The notes beneath the pieces were generated by a model. That model did not search any database, was not told where the DNA came from, and was given only the letters and a program-made list of their open reading frames with translations. A DNA stretch of 64,000 nucleotides. It comes from Phytophthora colocasiae (Eukaryota > Oomycota > Peronosporomycetes > Peronosporales > Peronosporaceae). Below, piece by piece: positions 8,706-18,113 of this stretch. The stretch lies in the NCBI GenBank assembly GCA_018806915.1, contig JAGKQI010000098.1, forward strand, positions 1,798,001 through 1,862,000, in the 5' to 3' direction. Made by a program: the position numbers and the translations under genes. How positions within the stretch are numbered: the first letter of the stretch is position 1; each line of letters begins with the position of its first letter.

Positions 8706-11700
8706 TTAGCGGTCGTAGCGGGTGGTGTTGTCTCTGGTTGGGCCATTGGTGTTGTTCTGTCTCTGCTGGTGCATGTTTCGAAGTCCAGCCTTCAGAGCCT
8801 CCAAGCCACGCGGTGCAGGAGCAGCAGGGGTAGAACCGATGTGGGACGACGGGTAGGCCTGTGCTGGCTCCAGACTGCCTCCGAATGCCGACTGAATGGG
8901 GGCACCACGACCTCCTCGGCCGCCGAATCCACCTTGGTATCCTCCGCGTCCACCGAATCCGCCCTGGTATCCACGACCGCCGTTGCCATTGTTGTAACCA
9001 CCATAGCCGCCTCCGTTGTAGCCTCCGCGGTAGTCAGAGCTCGGCCGACCGTACGAAGACTGATCGTACTGGTTGTACGACTCACCGTATTGCCCGCGTT
9101 TATTCCGTGGCTCCTGAGAGCCCCAGTTGCCGTATCCGTTGGCCATATACTGGTTGTACTGCTGTTGCTGGGGAGGGCCACCGTAGCGATCCACATTCAG
9201 GTTGTTTTTCACAAAGCGCTGGTTACCCTGCTGGTATCCCTGCTGGCCGCCATAGCCACGACCACCACCACGGCCACCACGACCGCCGAAGCCACCACGG
9301 CCGCCATTACCTCCGCCATTGTGACGCGACATGTAGTTCTGGCGCACATTCGTGTGGTTTGAGGCGTTGCCAGCCAGATCCACAATGTTGATGTTGGCCT
9401 TGCCAAAGAACGGGATCGTGATGCGCTTGTCATTTTCAGTGATCAGCACAGGGCTCGGTGGCTGGGCACCATCCAAGATCATTGACAGATGCGGCAGCGT
9501 CGGCGGCAAGCGGTACTGGAAACTGTAGCACTGGTTGTTCGGGATGTCAAGCAAGTGTCTCTGGGCCTTCTCCGGGCTCGGCACAATCCCACCTATCGGG
9601 AAGTAAAGCGCCTCGATGTAAATGAGCGTTCCGTTAAAGGACTGGGAGATTTTGGGGTCAGCTTGAGCCTCTGCAAGCTCTGTAGTGGGCGGGTTCTTCG
9701 TCACTGGACACTTGGTGTGGTAGAAAACGACTTCCTTACCGAATCGTGCGTTTCGTTTCTTTTCAGCGTCGTTGAGCTTCTGGTTCGGCTCCTTCATGGC
9801 CTCGAGTAGCCGGCCTTCGTCAATAAACGGCAGCAGAACAACCCAAAGCCACGGCATTGCCTTACCGTTGGGGTCCACGGGGATATCCTTCGGATAAAAG
9901 TCAATGATGGGCGACTCCGGATCGGACATCAGCCACCGGTACGGCTTCGGAATAGCGTGGCCACTTCCAGCAGGGAACACGCCCATCAGCTGCTCGAACG
10001 GGTGGAAAGGTAGACCTTCCTCAAAGTTAATCTCGAATCGGTCGATGTTGCGCAAGTCGGACGCGAACGGGGCGTAGTGGAACGGGTAGAACCACTGCCA
10101 CGAAGCACATCCAGTGTAGTAGTATCGCATGACCCAGCATAGTCCTTCAATGTAGGCGTGGAAAACCCGTTCTCGGCCTCCACCAACCTCGATATCATCC
10201 GCCTTCAGCTTGTCGCTGTAGTATCGCGTTTTCCAACCAGGTTCGCCCAAACGCACAACATCTTGAACCTCCTCGCGGTACTTCTCCAGTTTCTTCTCCA
10301 CACTTTCCTTCACACGAGCCTTCACAGCCTCTTCTGCTGTCATACCGCCGTATTTCTTGTCTGCAGCAATGATATCCTTATCAATGCGGCGTTTCTTCAG
10401 AATCTCGACGGCTGAGTCTTTTGCCGCTGCAGCTCCAATCTGATCTCTCTTCTCGTTCGACAAGCGCGACTTCCGTACCCTTTCGTTCTCCGCCTGCTTG
10501 AGTGCACGACGCTGGAAAATCACATCTTCCACCTGTCCAACCTCAGCAAGGATCACATCGACGCGCGAGAGGTCCACGTGGCCTCCGTCTGTGATATATC
10601 CGCCCATTGCTGGCAATAACTTGGCGTAAATCAAGATCAAGAAGTCCAAAGCACCATCACGAATGTCCAGCGACGGCAGGTGCGGCAGGAAATCGTTACC
10701 GACGAAGAAACACAGGAACACGAAGTCATCCACCACGCGCTCAAAGTCGTACTCGAACGGCAGCACGCGGGAAAGCGGCTCAAATTCAATCTGCAGATAC
10801 TCCCGCAACGTCGCAATGTGCAGATACTGTAACGGCTTCAAATCATCCGCAACAAGGTCAGCGTCGTGCTCTCCGAACTCTCCACGTTTCCGCTTGTTAA
10901 GCGTGGTTCCATTGGCGTCCAGCACCATCTGCTGCTCTTTTTGACGCTCTCGCTCGTATTTCTGCTTGCCAAACAGCACTTCTTCTCGTAGAATAGAGAA
11001 CTTGACTTCATGTGTAGCTAGTCCCAGCATAATGAGATCAGCATCTAGACCATGCAACACGTGGTGCTGGTTCGGGTCGTAACCCGGCTGTGAGCGCTGC
11101 ACACGAATGTACTGCATAAGCTTATGCTCTCCTTCTCCAGGCACACCTGCATCCGATAGAATGACCTTGATGCTCTTCCACGCTGCGTTGTTATTGATTC
11201 GGTCCCGGATATAAAACCGCAAGTACTTTGCCAACTTCGCCATGAACTTGGTGCCTGGAGTAATGACGTTCGAGTCCCACGCCTTCTCCTGTTTACTAGG
11301 AACCTTGTGACCCAGAGCACTCATATACTCAAGTGCTTCCTTCTCCACTTCCATACGTTGCTCCGCCTCCTGAGCTGCACGGAAACGACGTGCACGTTGC
11401 TGGTTCATCTTGGCACGAGGGGCGACACCATCAATAGCCAGATACAGCACACGACGTGGACGCACAGCAGCCACAAGGCGGTCCACATAAGCCATCACAC
11501 GTCGGTACATTTCTTCTTCGGTCTTAGGAGCTTCACCATTCTCCGGGTGTGCACACGGGTGGATGAGGCCGTTCATGTCCACATACAAATTGTCCACTTC
11601 GAATCCATTTGGACTGGGGCCTGTAGTGTCCGTCAGCTCAAAGTGGCGCTCCCCTTCGAGTACCACAGCGCGACTCTCCACACAGTCCACAACACATTTC

Positions 11701-11744
11701 GGATATTTGTCCTGTACCCAGCGGTAGAAGGCCGGGACGCCCAT
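8706..11744 (-). CDS. XRN2: 5'-3' exoribonuclease XRN2/RAT1
   Basis: A 1012-aa single-exon nuclear 5'-3' exoribonuclease that degrades RNA downstream of poly(A) cleavage and promotes transcription termination, and trims rRNA and snoRNA ends. It opens with MGVPAFYRWVQDKYP and keeps the catalytic acidic motifs: YVDMNGLIHPCAHP near residue 55, AIDGVAPRAKMNQQRARRF near 105, the GEGEHK segment near 205, LDADLIMLGL near 230 and FFVGNDFLPHLPSLDI near 350. The second conserved region (PFHYAPFASDL ... PYRWLM) follows. The last 200 residues are RGG/GYGG-rich with several GGRGG repeats, a common RNA-binding tail. ATG 11744 is used; the frame extends only to a TTG at 11750. It is divergent from the PDZ-UBA gene. 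Confidence 0.95.
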   Translation of the reverse strand: MGVPAFYRWVQDKYPKCVVDCVESRAVVLEGERHFELTDTTGPSPNGFEVDNLYVDMNGLIHPCAHPENGEAPKTEEEMYRRVMAYVDRLVAAVRPRRVLYLAIDGVAPRAKMNQQRARRFRAAQEAEQRMEVEKEALEYMSALGHKVPSKQEKAWDSNVITPGTKFMAKLAKYLRFYIRDRINNNAAWKSIKVILSDAGVPGEGEHKLMQYIRVQRSQPGYDPNQHHVLHGLDADLIMLGLATHEVKFSILREEVLFGKQKYERERQKEQQMVLDANGTTLNKRKRGEFGEHDADLVADDLKPLQYLHIATLREYLQIEFEPLSRVLPFEYDFERVVDDFVFLCFFVGNDFLPHLPSLDIRDGALDFLILIYAKLLPAMGGYITDGGHVDLSRVDVILAEVGQVEDVIFQRRALKQAENERVRKSRLSNEKRDQIGAAAAKDSAVEILKKRRIDKDIIAADKKYGGMTAEEAVKARVKESVEKKLEKYREEVQDVVRLGEPGWKTRYYSDKLKADDIEVGGGRERVFHAYIEGLCWVMRYYYTGCASWQWFYPFHYAPFASDLRNIDRFEINFEEGLPFHPFEQLMGVFPAGSGHAIPKPYRWLMSDPESPIIDFYPKDIPVDPNGKAMPWLWVVLLPFIDEGRLLEAMKEPNQKLNDAEKKRNARFGKEVVFYHTKCPVTKNPPTTELAEAQADPKISQSFNGTLIYIEALYFPIGGIVPSPEKAQRHLLDIPNNQCYSFQYRLPPTLPHLSMILDGAQPPSPVLITENDKRITIPFFGKANINIVDLAGNASNHTNVRQNYMSRHNGGGNGGRGGFGGRGGRGGGRGYGGQQGYQQGNQRFVKNNLNVDRYGGPPQQQQYNQYMANGYGNWGSQEPRNKRGQYGESYNQYDQSSYGRPSSDYRGGYNGGGYGGYNNGNGGRGYQGGFGGRGGYQGGFGGRGGRGAPIQSAFGGSLEPAQAYPSSHIGSTPAAPAPRGLEALKAGLRNMHQQRQNNTNGPTRDNTTRYDR

Positions 11745-11937
11745 GATCAAGAGGCTCTTCCTAGGGTTTTAAACCTAAGAGTTAATTGTCTAGCAGTCCG
11801 AAGAATGAGTGAGACCATTGGTCAGTGGAACAACATGGTACATTGTACCATCCGGTATGTTTTTTGGTAGGTTAATGGTACAATGTACCGATATTTCCTG
11901 AGTCTGGTACTATAGCTACAGCTACTGTATCACCTTC
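11745..11937. promoter_or_regulatory. Divergent promoter with paired palindromes
   Basis: This 193-bp spacer separates XRN2 (minus) and the PDZ-UBA gene (plus). It holds ATGGTACATTGTACCAT at 11835-11851 (8-bp arms) and ATGGTACAATGTACC at 11875-11889, two near-identical palindromes 40 bp apart. They look like a dimeric regulator's paired sites. No factor is known to me for this motif. Confidence 0.45.
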
Positions 11938-14483
11938 ATGGCATCCGCAGGTCAAGACGCGTCGCAGCGTCAGCTCCACGTGCATCTGACGCTGCGGAAC
12001 GGTGAGCGATCGTTCGGTATGTCTCTTGCACAGAGGAGAACTGCGTTTGGAGATCGATACACTGTCGTGTCCAGCGTCTTCGCTAATTCCCCAGCTGCTC
12101 GAGCAGGCATTTGCAAAGGTTTTTTTTTTTCATTTATGGTTTTGCTGCTGATACAACAAGGCTAATGCGTTAAATGACAGGATATGCGGTGCGGTTTATT
12201 AATGAGAAGCCTATGGGAGGGTTAACAGTGGCGGATGTCGCCCGCAACTTCCGTAATGTACCGCAGGTAAGGAGTTAAGTTGTTTTTTTGAGGCTTTGAT
12301 TGATGGTTTTGATATTTTGGTAGGTGAATATTACATTGGAGATTGTAGAGAAGCAAGTACTGCCAACAACTTCTACTACAGCGACGTTCGAAGAAGCAGC
12401 GACACCGAAAACACAGGAAAGCAGTGCTAGTACTGAACAAGCGGCTGCACCGGTAGCTAGTTTCTCTACTGTTTCATCTGGAAGAGCCATTGCAGCACCA
12501 GGGTCGGCATTGGCAATTCCGACAATGGCATCTCCAAAGCAGCCAGTGTTAAGGCTGGGTGTGAAGCCAGCTGCGAAAGCTTTGGAGCAGAGTGAGGGTG
12601 TTTCGCCTGTGGTAAATTCTACGTCGGTGCCAAGCGCTGACGCTAAATCGACGAGCTGTACCAAACTAGTGAGTAAGGCGGTGGCCCCTGTTCTCCGGCT
12701 GGGAGACAAACCCAAGCCTGTACTGCCTGAAAAAGCTCCAGAAAAAGAGGTTGCTGCACCCCAAGTGAATCTTAAACCAGCAGCGAAGAGTGTTTCGAAC
12801 GAACCGAGTCGTACCGTAGCGCAATCTGCTACACCAACCTCTGTCCAAGTAACCGAGGAGACGAAAAGTGTTGCAAATGGCCAAATGACTCAGGTTACAC
12901 AATCCAAAAGCTCACGAGCTCCTGTTAAATCTGCACACGTTGTGACTCCGACACCTTCCCCACCGAAGGCAACAGCACAAGTGACGCCGACGCCTCCAAC
13001 ACCTTCAGTCGCTCAGGAAAAACCTGTCACCGTGCAAGCCCCACTCCGTGTAAAAGCCAACGTTGCGCCACTTGCAGAAGATGCTACAAGTCATTATCCA
13101 GCGCGCCTACCTACGCCTGATAAGACGTCTGAAGCACGGACTATTGCTTCCGAGAGAAAAGTAGCGGCAGCAACAGATTCTGGAGCAGGGACGCCTTTGG
13201 AGCCATTAGTAAGTACAGTAAATCAGTCAGCGCGGAGTTCGAGGCCAGTGCCTGCAATCGTTGTTGCACCGGCTGAACAAACTGAACCTGTGCATCCAGC
13301 AGTCCCGTATCCGCCGGAATCGTTAGCAGTTTTAGCTAGAAGGAGGAAACCTCCAGCCTCCATGATCGTTGCTCCGGTGCCTTTGGATCCTGCCCCAGTA
13401 GAAGCCGCTGCACAGGCACCAGCCCCGAAGAGATCAGGGAAGAAGCGTGGGAGGACTCGAAAAAAACCAGCAATGCCCAAGGGAAGAAAAGGGAAGAGCA
13501 AGGCGAAAAGACCTCCGAACCCCCGACTAGAGGGTGATGAGGACGACGAACTGATGGAAGGTGGTAAGTACAGTACGAACTTACCCAACGATGTGATCAC
13601 TAACGCCGGTTTGTTGTAGTTTTCGCGGATAATGTGTGCGGATATTACCCCATTTCTTCCGATTCGGACGAATCGCCTACAAAAGCTGCACGCCGTTTAT
13701 CTAAGGGCAAACGTCCTGGGGTTACCGACCGAACTCGACATAGCCTTACCGTTGACCGGCTAATTGGTATGGGTTTTACTCAAGAAGATGCAGAAGCAAG
13801 CGTGCAAGCAATTGGTGATGACCCAGATGCCTGTATGCTTTGGATCATTTCAAGGATCGAGGAGAAACAATTTAACGAGGATATCAACCGAGCGTCGATT
13901 CAATCCGAGCAGTCGAAACGTGACGAGGAGCAGAGAGTGAAGAAGAAGGAGAAGGAAACGCTAGCTCAAGCTGAAAAGTTCATGGATCTCTTCCCGACAG
14001 TAAGTACGCACTTTATTTTCCATGAACCAGACTCATTCCTCACTCTTTTTTCAGTCTGTCATTGTATCGTCCGATTCAACTGCATCGTACTTGAAGAAGT
14101 TTTTACAGTTGACAATTGATCAAGTGGCTGGTCAGATGTATATTCGTGAGGTGTTATCCAAGCTTTTAAAGCTCGAGAGTCAAACTATCCGGTGGTATGA
14201 AAAGGCTTCGAAGTCATATATGTTGGAGCTCGCTGGACGCCTGGACGCTGTACTGCAGAGCCACGATGTTATGAATTGTTGCGCGCACATTGCCTCAAAC
14301 AACTCCAATTTCCAAGCTGAGCCTTGTGCGTTCGTGCGGAAAGTGTTAGAGGAGGTGAAAGCGCTGCAGAAGGCATTGTTCGAGATGCCAACGAACCAGG
14401 GAGGTGTACCCCCGGTATTTCTTGAGTGTGACGAGACGACAAAGTTTGATCTCGATAACGACGGTTTCGAAGTTATCGAGTAA
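11938..14483 (+). CDS. PDZ and UBA domain protein
   Basis: Five exons in phase: 11938-12118, 12181-12266, 12324-13563, 13620-13999, 14055-14483; 771 aa. Residues about 10-100 form a PDZ-like fold (RNGERSFGMSLAQR ... GVGY-type turn, VADVARNFRNV). A long Pro/Ala/Ser/Thr-rich linker of about 370 residues follows, ending in a Lys/Arg-rich NLS-like patch (KKRGRTRKKPAMPKGRKGK). A UBA domain then appears (VDRLIGMGFTQEDAEASVQAI ... ACMLWI), a ubiquitin-binding three-helix module, followed by a coiled coil and a helical C-terminal region. The combination suggests an adaptor linking a PDZ ligand to ubiquitinated cargo; the specific role is unknown. The exons were joined by phase; the first ATG and the palindrome-bearing promoter fit. 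Confidence 0.7.
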
Positions 14484-14579
14484 GAAGGGTGAAGTATTTA
14501 CCAGAACAATCTAGTACGGATGTGGTGTCGCGTTTAATGTTAAGGGGATCACTGTTCTCCTGCACTTCGAAATTGCCAT

Positions 14580-15534
14580 TTATTCCGTCACGTAGATGCC
14601 TTCTCCAGCGAACCAGAGCGTTTCTTCGTTGCGGTTGGAGCTTGCACTCACTTCCTGCTGGCCGTTGATGGGGCAACGCGGACAGTTGCTGTCATCAAAC
14701 CTGGACTTGGCACTGGTAGACAGCAAGTGGTTGGTGGAGCGATGACGCAAACGAATGAGTTCTCCACGTTTCCAGAGTTGGTCGTCTTCGCACTGTCCCT
14801 CCGCCGAGCACTGCTGGTTCTCCTGACACTCGACGACCCACGAATCCATCCTATCTCCTTCTCCAGCCACGCCAAAAGCACTGACCTCCAGGTTCTGCGA
14901 CGATAGTGGTGCCTTGAACATGTGCGAGTGCAAGTTACGTCGCGTCTGCATGTGTTCAAGACGGATCGTAGCTCCACACTCGATAGGTTGGCCCACTTCG
15001 CACACAGAAGCACCGTCTCCTTCCTTCACCAACCAGTAGCTGTTGACGTCATTGCGCGCCATGTGCGTCGTGACAGACTGCTGTCCACTGCCACTACCGT
15101 ATTGAATTTCGTGCGAATGCAAACGGTAACGACTGGGCTCATGCACTAATTTAATGGAACTGCCACACGTCACATGCTCGAAGCCCTGCGGATCTACAGT
15201 GCATTTAAACAAAATCAGTATCTTACACTACCGATAAATCAACCAGTACCGACGTACAGCTGAGATCAGCAGAGGAATCTTCAGCACAAGCTTCTTCACA
15301 CGTGAATTCGTGGTGGTCGCAGCCATCTTCACGTACGCGGCGACGGTTTTCGCACTCGCAGAATCCAGAGAGTCCGGAAGGGATGCGTTTGGAGCATGCA
15401 GCGTCGTTCTGTGCCTCGCGAATGCCGTGCGGATCGCAGCTTGAGGTCGCGCGCCACTTTACGCAGTGCGTGTCGGCTCTGACGTGGGGTAAAGCGCTTA
15501 GAAGCGCAGAGAACAGCAGCAGTCCGACCCTCAT
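14580..15534 (-). CDS. SDF2-like secreted MIR-domain protein
   Basis: Two exons, 15534-15258 and 15193-14580, with a GTACGT donor; 296 aa. A signal peptide (MRVGLLLFSALLSALPHVRA) leads into a Cys-rich module of about 70 residues, then three MIR repeats (for example GSSIKLVHEPSRYRLHSHEI, ATIRLEHMQTRRNLHSHMF, ELIRLRHRSTNHLLSTS). MIR repeats form a beta-trefoil in SDF2, protein O-mannosyltransferases and IP3 receptors; stand-alone SDF2 proteins act in ER glycoprotein quality control with DnaJ and BiP partners. The start was set at 15534 because it gives the signal peptide; an ATG at 15615 in frame would hide it. The Cys-rich module between signal and MIR repeats is not part of classical SDF2. 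There is no clear HDEL-type retention signal, so secretion is possible. Confidence 0.8.
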
Positions 15535-15783
15535 GGCGTCCTGGAAGGTCAAGTGGCTTGCGTGGCAATCGTATCCGGCCAAAGACGTTAGGCTAACCTT
15601 CAAGCGACATTCCATTGTAATCTGTTATTTGTATAATATACAAACATGAAGTCGAATGTTGATTTATGATGTGGCGCACACTATTTTCTGCTTGGATGTG
15701 CTTTCGGTGCGCATGGTCTCAGCACTTCAGAATTAGCCACCAAGAGCTCAAAGCACATTCGACCACCGAAAAAACAGAAAGAG

Positions 15784-16487
15784 ATGGCCACTAAGACTGT
15801 TCTGATTACTGGAAGCGAACGCAAGGCCGGGGCATCGGCCTTGCGTTCGTGCAACACTATGTCAAGCAGGGCTGGAACGTCATCGCTACGGCGCGTAATG
15901 TGGACGCCGCCCAGGAGCTTAAAGATCTCAAGCCGTGGAAGACGTTGACGCTCGATACGGGAGATGAGAAGTCCATTCTGGCAGTGGCCAAGGCGATTAA
16001 GGGTGTGGAAGTGGATCTGCTGATTAACAACGGAGGAATCTTCCTGGGCGGTGGCCTGGACGTGACTACCAAGGAGGATATGATGCGCCAGTTCGAGGTT
16101 AACACCGTTGGTCCATTCCTCATGGCACGCGCGCTTCTGCCCAATCTGCGTCTTGCAGTTGCTGCCCGTGGCCAGGCCTTTGTGGCGCAGGTCACTTCCC
16201 GTATGGGCAGCATCGAAGACAATGGATCGGGTGGCTCGTACGGCTACCGCGCGTCCAAGACTGCGTTGAACATGGTGACGAAGAGTCTGGCGCTTGACCT
16301 CCAGTCGGAGAAGATCGGTTGTCTGTTACTGCATCCAGGCTACGTCAACACGGCTATCGTCAAGTTCACGGGCATTGTGGAGCCTGATGCCAGTGTGGCT
16401 GGTATGGTGCGTATCATTGAGCGTGCCAAGCTCAGTGACGAGCTCAGAATGTTCCACTTCGAGAAGGGTGACGCTCTTCCATGGTAA
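15784..16487 (+). CDS. Short-chain dehydrogenase (SDR), frameshifted near N terminus
   Basis: A classical SDR of about 235 aa, an NAD(P)-dependent oxidoreductase. From ATG 15784 the frame reads MATKTVLITGSERK, the start of the nucleotide-binding TGxxxGxG motif; the rest (GIGLAFVQHYVKQGWNVIATARN) is in another frame, requiring a one-base insertion in the AAGGCCGGGG run at 15823-15832. The remainder shows LLINNGGIF (NNAG-like), Ser in the VTSRMGS strand and the catalytic YRASK. No ATG exists in the second frame before 16080, so the shift is a sequence error or a disabling mutation. It is closely similar to the SDR half of the next gene, indicating a tandem duplication. Its catalytic residues are intact, unlike those of the fused copy. 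Confidence 0.7.
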
Positions 16488-16660
16488 GCTGCTAAGCTGC
16501 TATTGGATCAGGTTATGAACAAAGTGCTCTGAGATAGGCTTAACTAGTTAATCCTGCAAAAAGGACTCAGACCACGTCACGAACAACTTTCGCTAACGCA
16601 GACATGACCTGAAATGTTCGTGCAACATTCCTCCAACAATTCATGTCGTCCACACCACAT

Positions 16661-16682
16661 TTTTCATTCGAGTAACATTTTC
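16661..16682 (+). promoter_or_regulatory. Oomycete Inr/FPR-like core promoter
   Basis: TTTTCATTCGAGTAACATTT resembles the oomycete initiator (TCATTYY) followed by the flanking promoter region (CAWTTT-like). It lies 55 bp upstream of ATG 16722 and downstream of the alternative ATG 16614, so it favours 16722 as the start of the HTH-SDR gene. Confidence 0.45.
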
Positions 16683-16721
16683 GCGCGCATTCTGCGCGTT
16701 CGTACCGTTCCCCCCGTCAAA

Positions 16722-18026
16722 ATGGTGCAGTGGATGACCGTTGCGCAGAAGTTCGAGCTCATCCAGAAGCACCGGCAGAACCCGTCGCTATCCACGCGTA
16801 AGCTCGCGTTATGGGCACATGAAGCGTTCAATCTGCCCACTGGTCCCACGGCCGCCACCGTCTCACGTGTATTGAAATCAGCTGAAGACATTGAGGACAA
16901 GCAACGACACGGTATCACACGCAAAGGCCACGGCGTAACCTGCCCTGAACTGGACGTGGCGCTTAAGAATTACGTGGACAGTTGCGTACAGAATCAGATT
17001 CAGCTTACACGTCGCCTCTTGGTGGACAAAGCGCGTGAGATCCTTGTATCAATCCCTAACGCTCCCACTTTGAACCTCTCGGACGGATGGCTCACGAGTT
17101 TCATGCGTCGTCACGGAATGGGGCTACGACCTCGGTCCTTGCAGACAGACGGGGAAGGTGGTGATGCAGAAATACAATTGGAACCGATGGTGTCCACCAG
17201 AGTCCAAGTGGCTGCACCGACTCGTCCAGGTGGACGTAAAACACCTCAACGACGTGCTCGTCCAGTTCCTTTGGGTCTTGTAGCACCTCCAGCGCCAACG
17301 GTACAAGGTCCTATGCCAGTGTATACAGGCCCGAAGAGGACGGTACTGATCACTGGAGCTGAAAGCAGCACGGGAATGGCTTTCGTGCAACATTATTTGA
17401 GAGAAGGGTGGGATGTCATTGCAGCTTGTCCCGAAGGTGAAATGTGTATTAAGGTGATGCAGTTGGGACCTTGGAAAGTGGTGGCTATGGACCCGGGCAT
17501 TAAAACGTCGGTGGATGCTGCTGCAGAGGTGCTAAAAGATGTCCCCATTGATCTAGTGATCAACAATGCTAGGGTATTCGCCAAGGGCTATATGCACTCC
17601 ACTTCCCCCGAAGATTGTGTTCGGATGTACGAAGTGAATGCTCTGGGGCCTTTCATTGTGTCACGAGCATTTCTGCAGAATCTGAGACTTGGCGTGCGTG
17701 ATCGTGGAATGGCGTTCGTGGCTAATGTATCGTCACGGGTGGGAAGCATTTCGGAGAATTTAGGTGGAGGCTGTTACGGGTTTCGAGCTTCTATGAGCGC
17801 TCTTCACATGTTTACCAAGACGTTGGTTGCCGACTTGCTACCACACAAAATCGGCTGTGTGTTGCTGCACTCAGGCATCGAAGACAAGCCAGACGACGTT
17901 CCTTCAGCGGCAGATGTCCGTCCGGAGGAGAGTGTGGCTGGAATGGCACAGGTGATTGCCCGTACTCGACTAGGAGAACCCCTTGCACTACGTCACTTTG
18001 GTAATGGGGATGCTATCGGCTGGTAA
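16722..18026 (+). CDS. CENP-B-type HTH fused to degenerate SDR
   Basis: A 434-aa fusion. Residues about 5-60 are a psq/CENP-B N-terminal helix-turn-helix (TVAQKFELIQKHRQNPSLS ... TAATVSRVLK) and 75-135 a second CENP-B/Tc5-type HTH (LLVDKAREIL ... LSDGWLTSFMRRHGM), together the bipartite DNA-binding unit of pogo/CENP-B proteins. A basic, Pro-rich linker (GGRKTPQRRARPVP) leads to an SDR domain from about residue 207. Key SDR residues are lost: TGxxxGxG reads TGAESSTG, NNAG reads NNAR, and the catalytic YxxxK reads FRASM. It should bind DNA and possibly a dinucleotide but not catalyse SDR chemistry, suggesting a redox- or metabolite-sensing regulator. Start 16722 is preferred over ATG 16614, which would add an Arg-rich, mitochondria-like leader. 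The upstream neighbour is the unfused active-type paralog. Confidence 0.85.
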   Translation: MVQWMTVAQKFELIQKHRQNPSLSTRKLALWAHEAFNLPTGPTAATVSRVLKSAEDIEDKQRHGITRKGHGVTCPELDVALKNYVDSCVQNQIQLTRRLLVDKAREILVSIPNAPTLNLSDGWLTSFMRRHGMGLRPRSLQTDGEGGDAEIQLEPMVSTRVQVAAPTRPGGRKTPQRRARPVPLGLVAPPAPTVQGPMPVYTGPKRTVLITGAESSTGMAFVQHYLREGWDVIAACPEGEMCIKVMQLGPWKVVAMDPGIKTSVDAAAEVLKDVPIDLVINNARVFAKGYMHSTSPEDCVRMYEVNALGPFIVSRAFLQNLRLGVRDRGMAFVANVSSRVGSISENLGGGCYGFRASMSALHMFTKTLVADLLPHKIGCVLLHSGIEDKPDDVPSAADVRPEESVAGMAQVIARTRLGEPLALRHFGNGDAIGW

Positions 18027-18113
18027 GACGTTGAAGAAATATGGCATGGCTATCGGAACGCAAGTCGTCTATATTATTATTTGGCTGCTCAACTAAAGCC
18101 AAATTGCAGTCGC

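Noticed and set aside
8769..9391. Long plus-strand open frames opposite XRN2
   Set aside because: They mirror the RGG/GYGG-coding repeats of the XRN2 tail, whose GC-rich codons lack stops on the other strand.
16614..16721. Upstream ATG of the HTH-SDR gene giving a mitochondria-like leader
   Set aside because: An initiator-like TCATTCG/ACATTT site lies downstream of it, and the HTH starts directly after ATG 16722. Kept as an alternative only.
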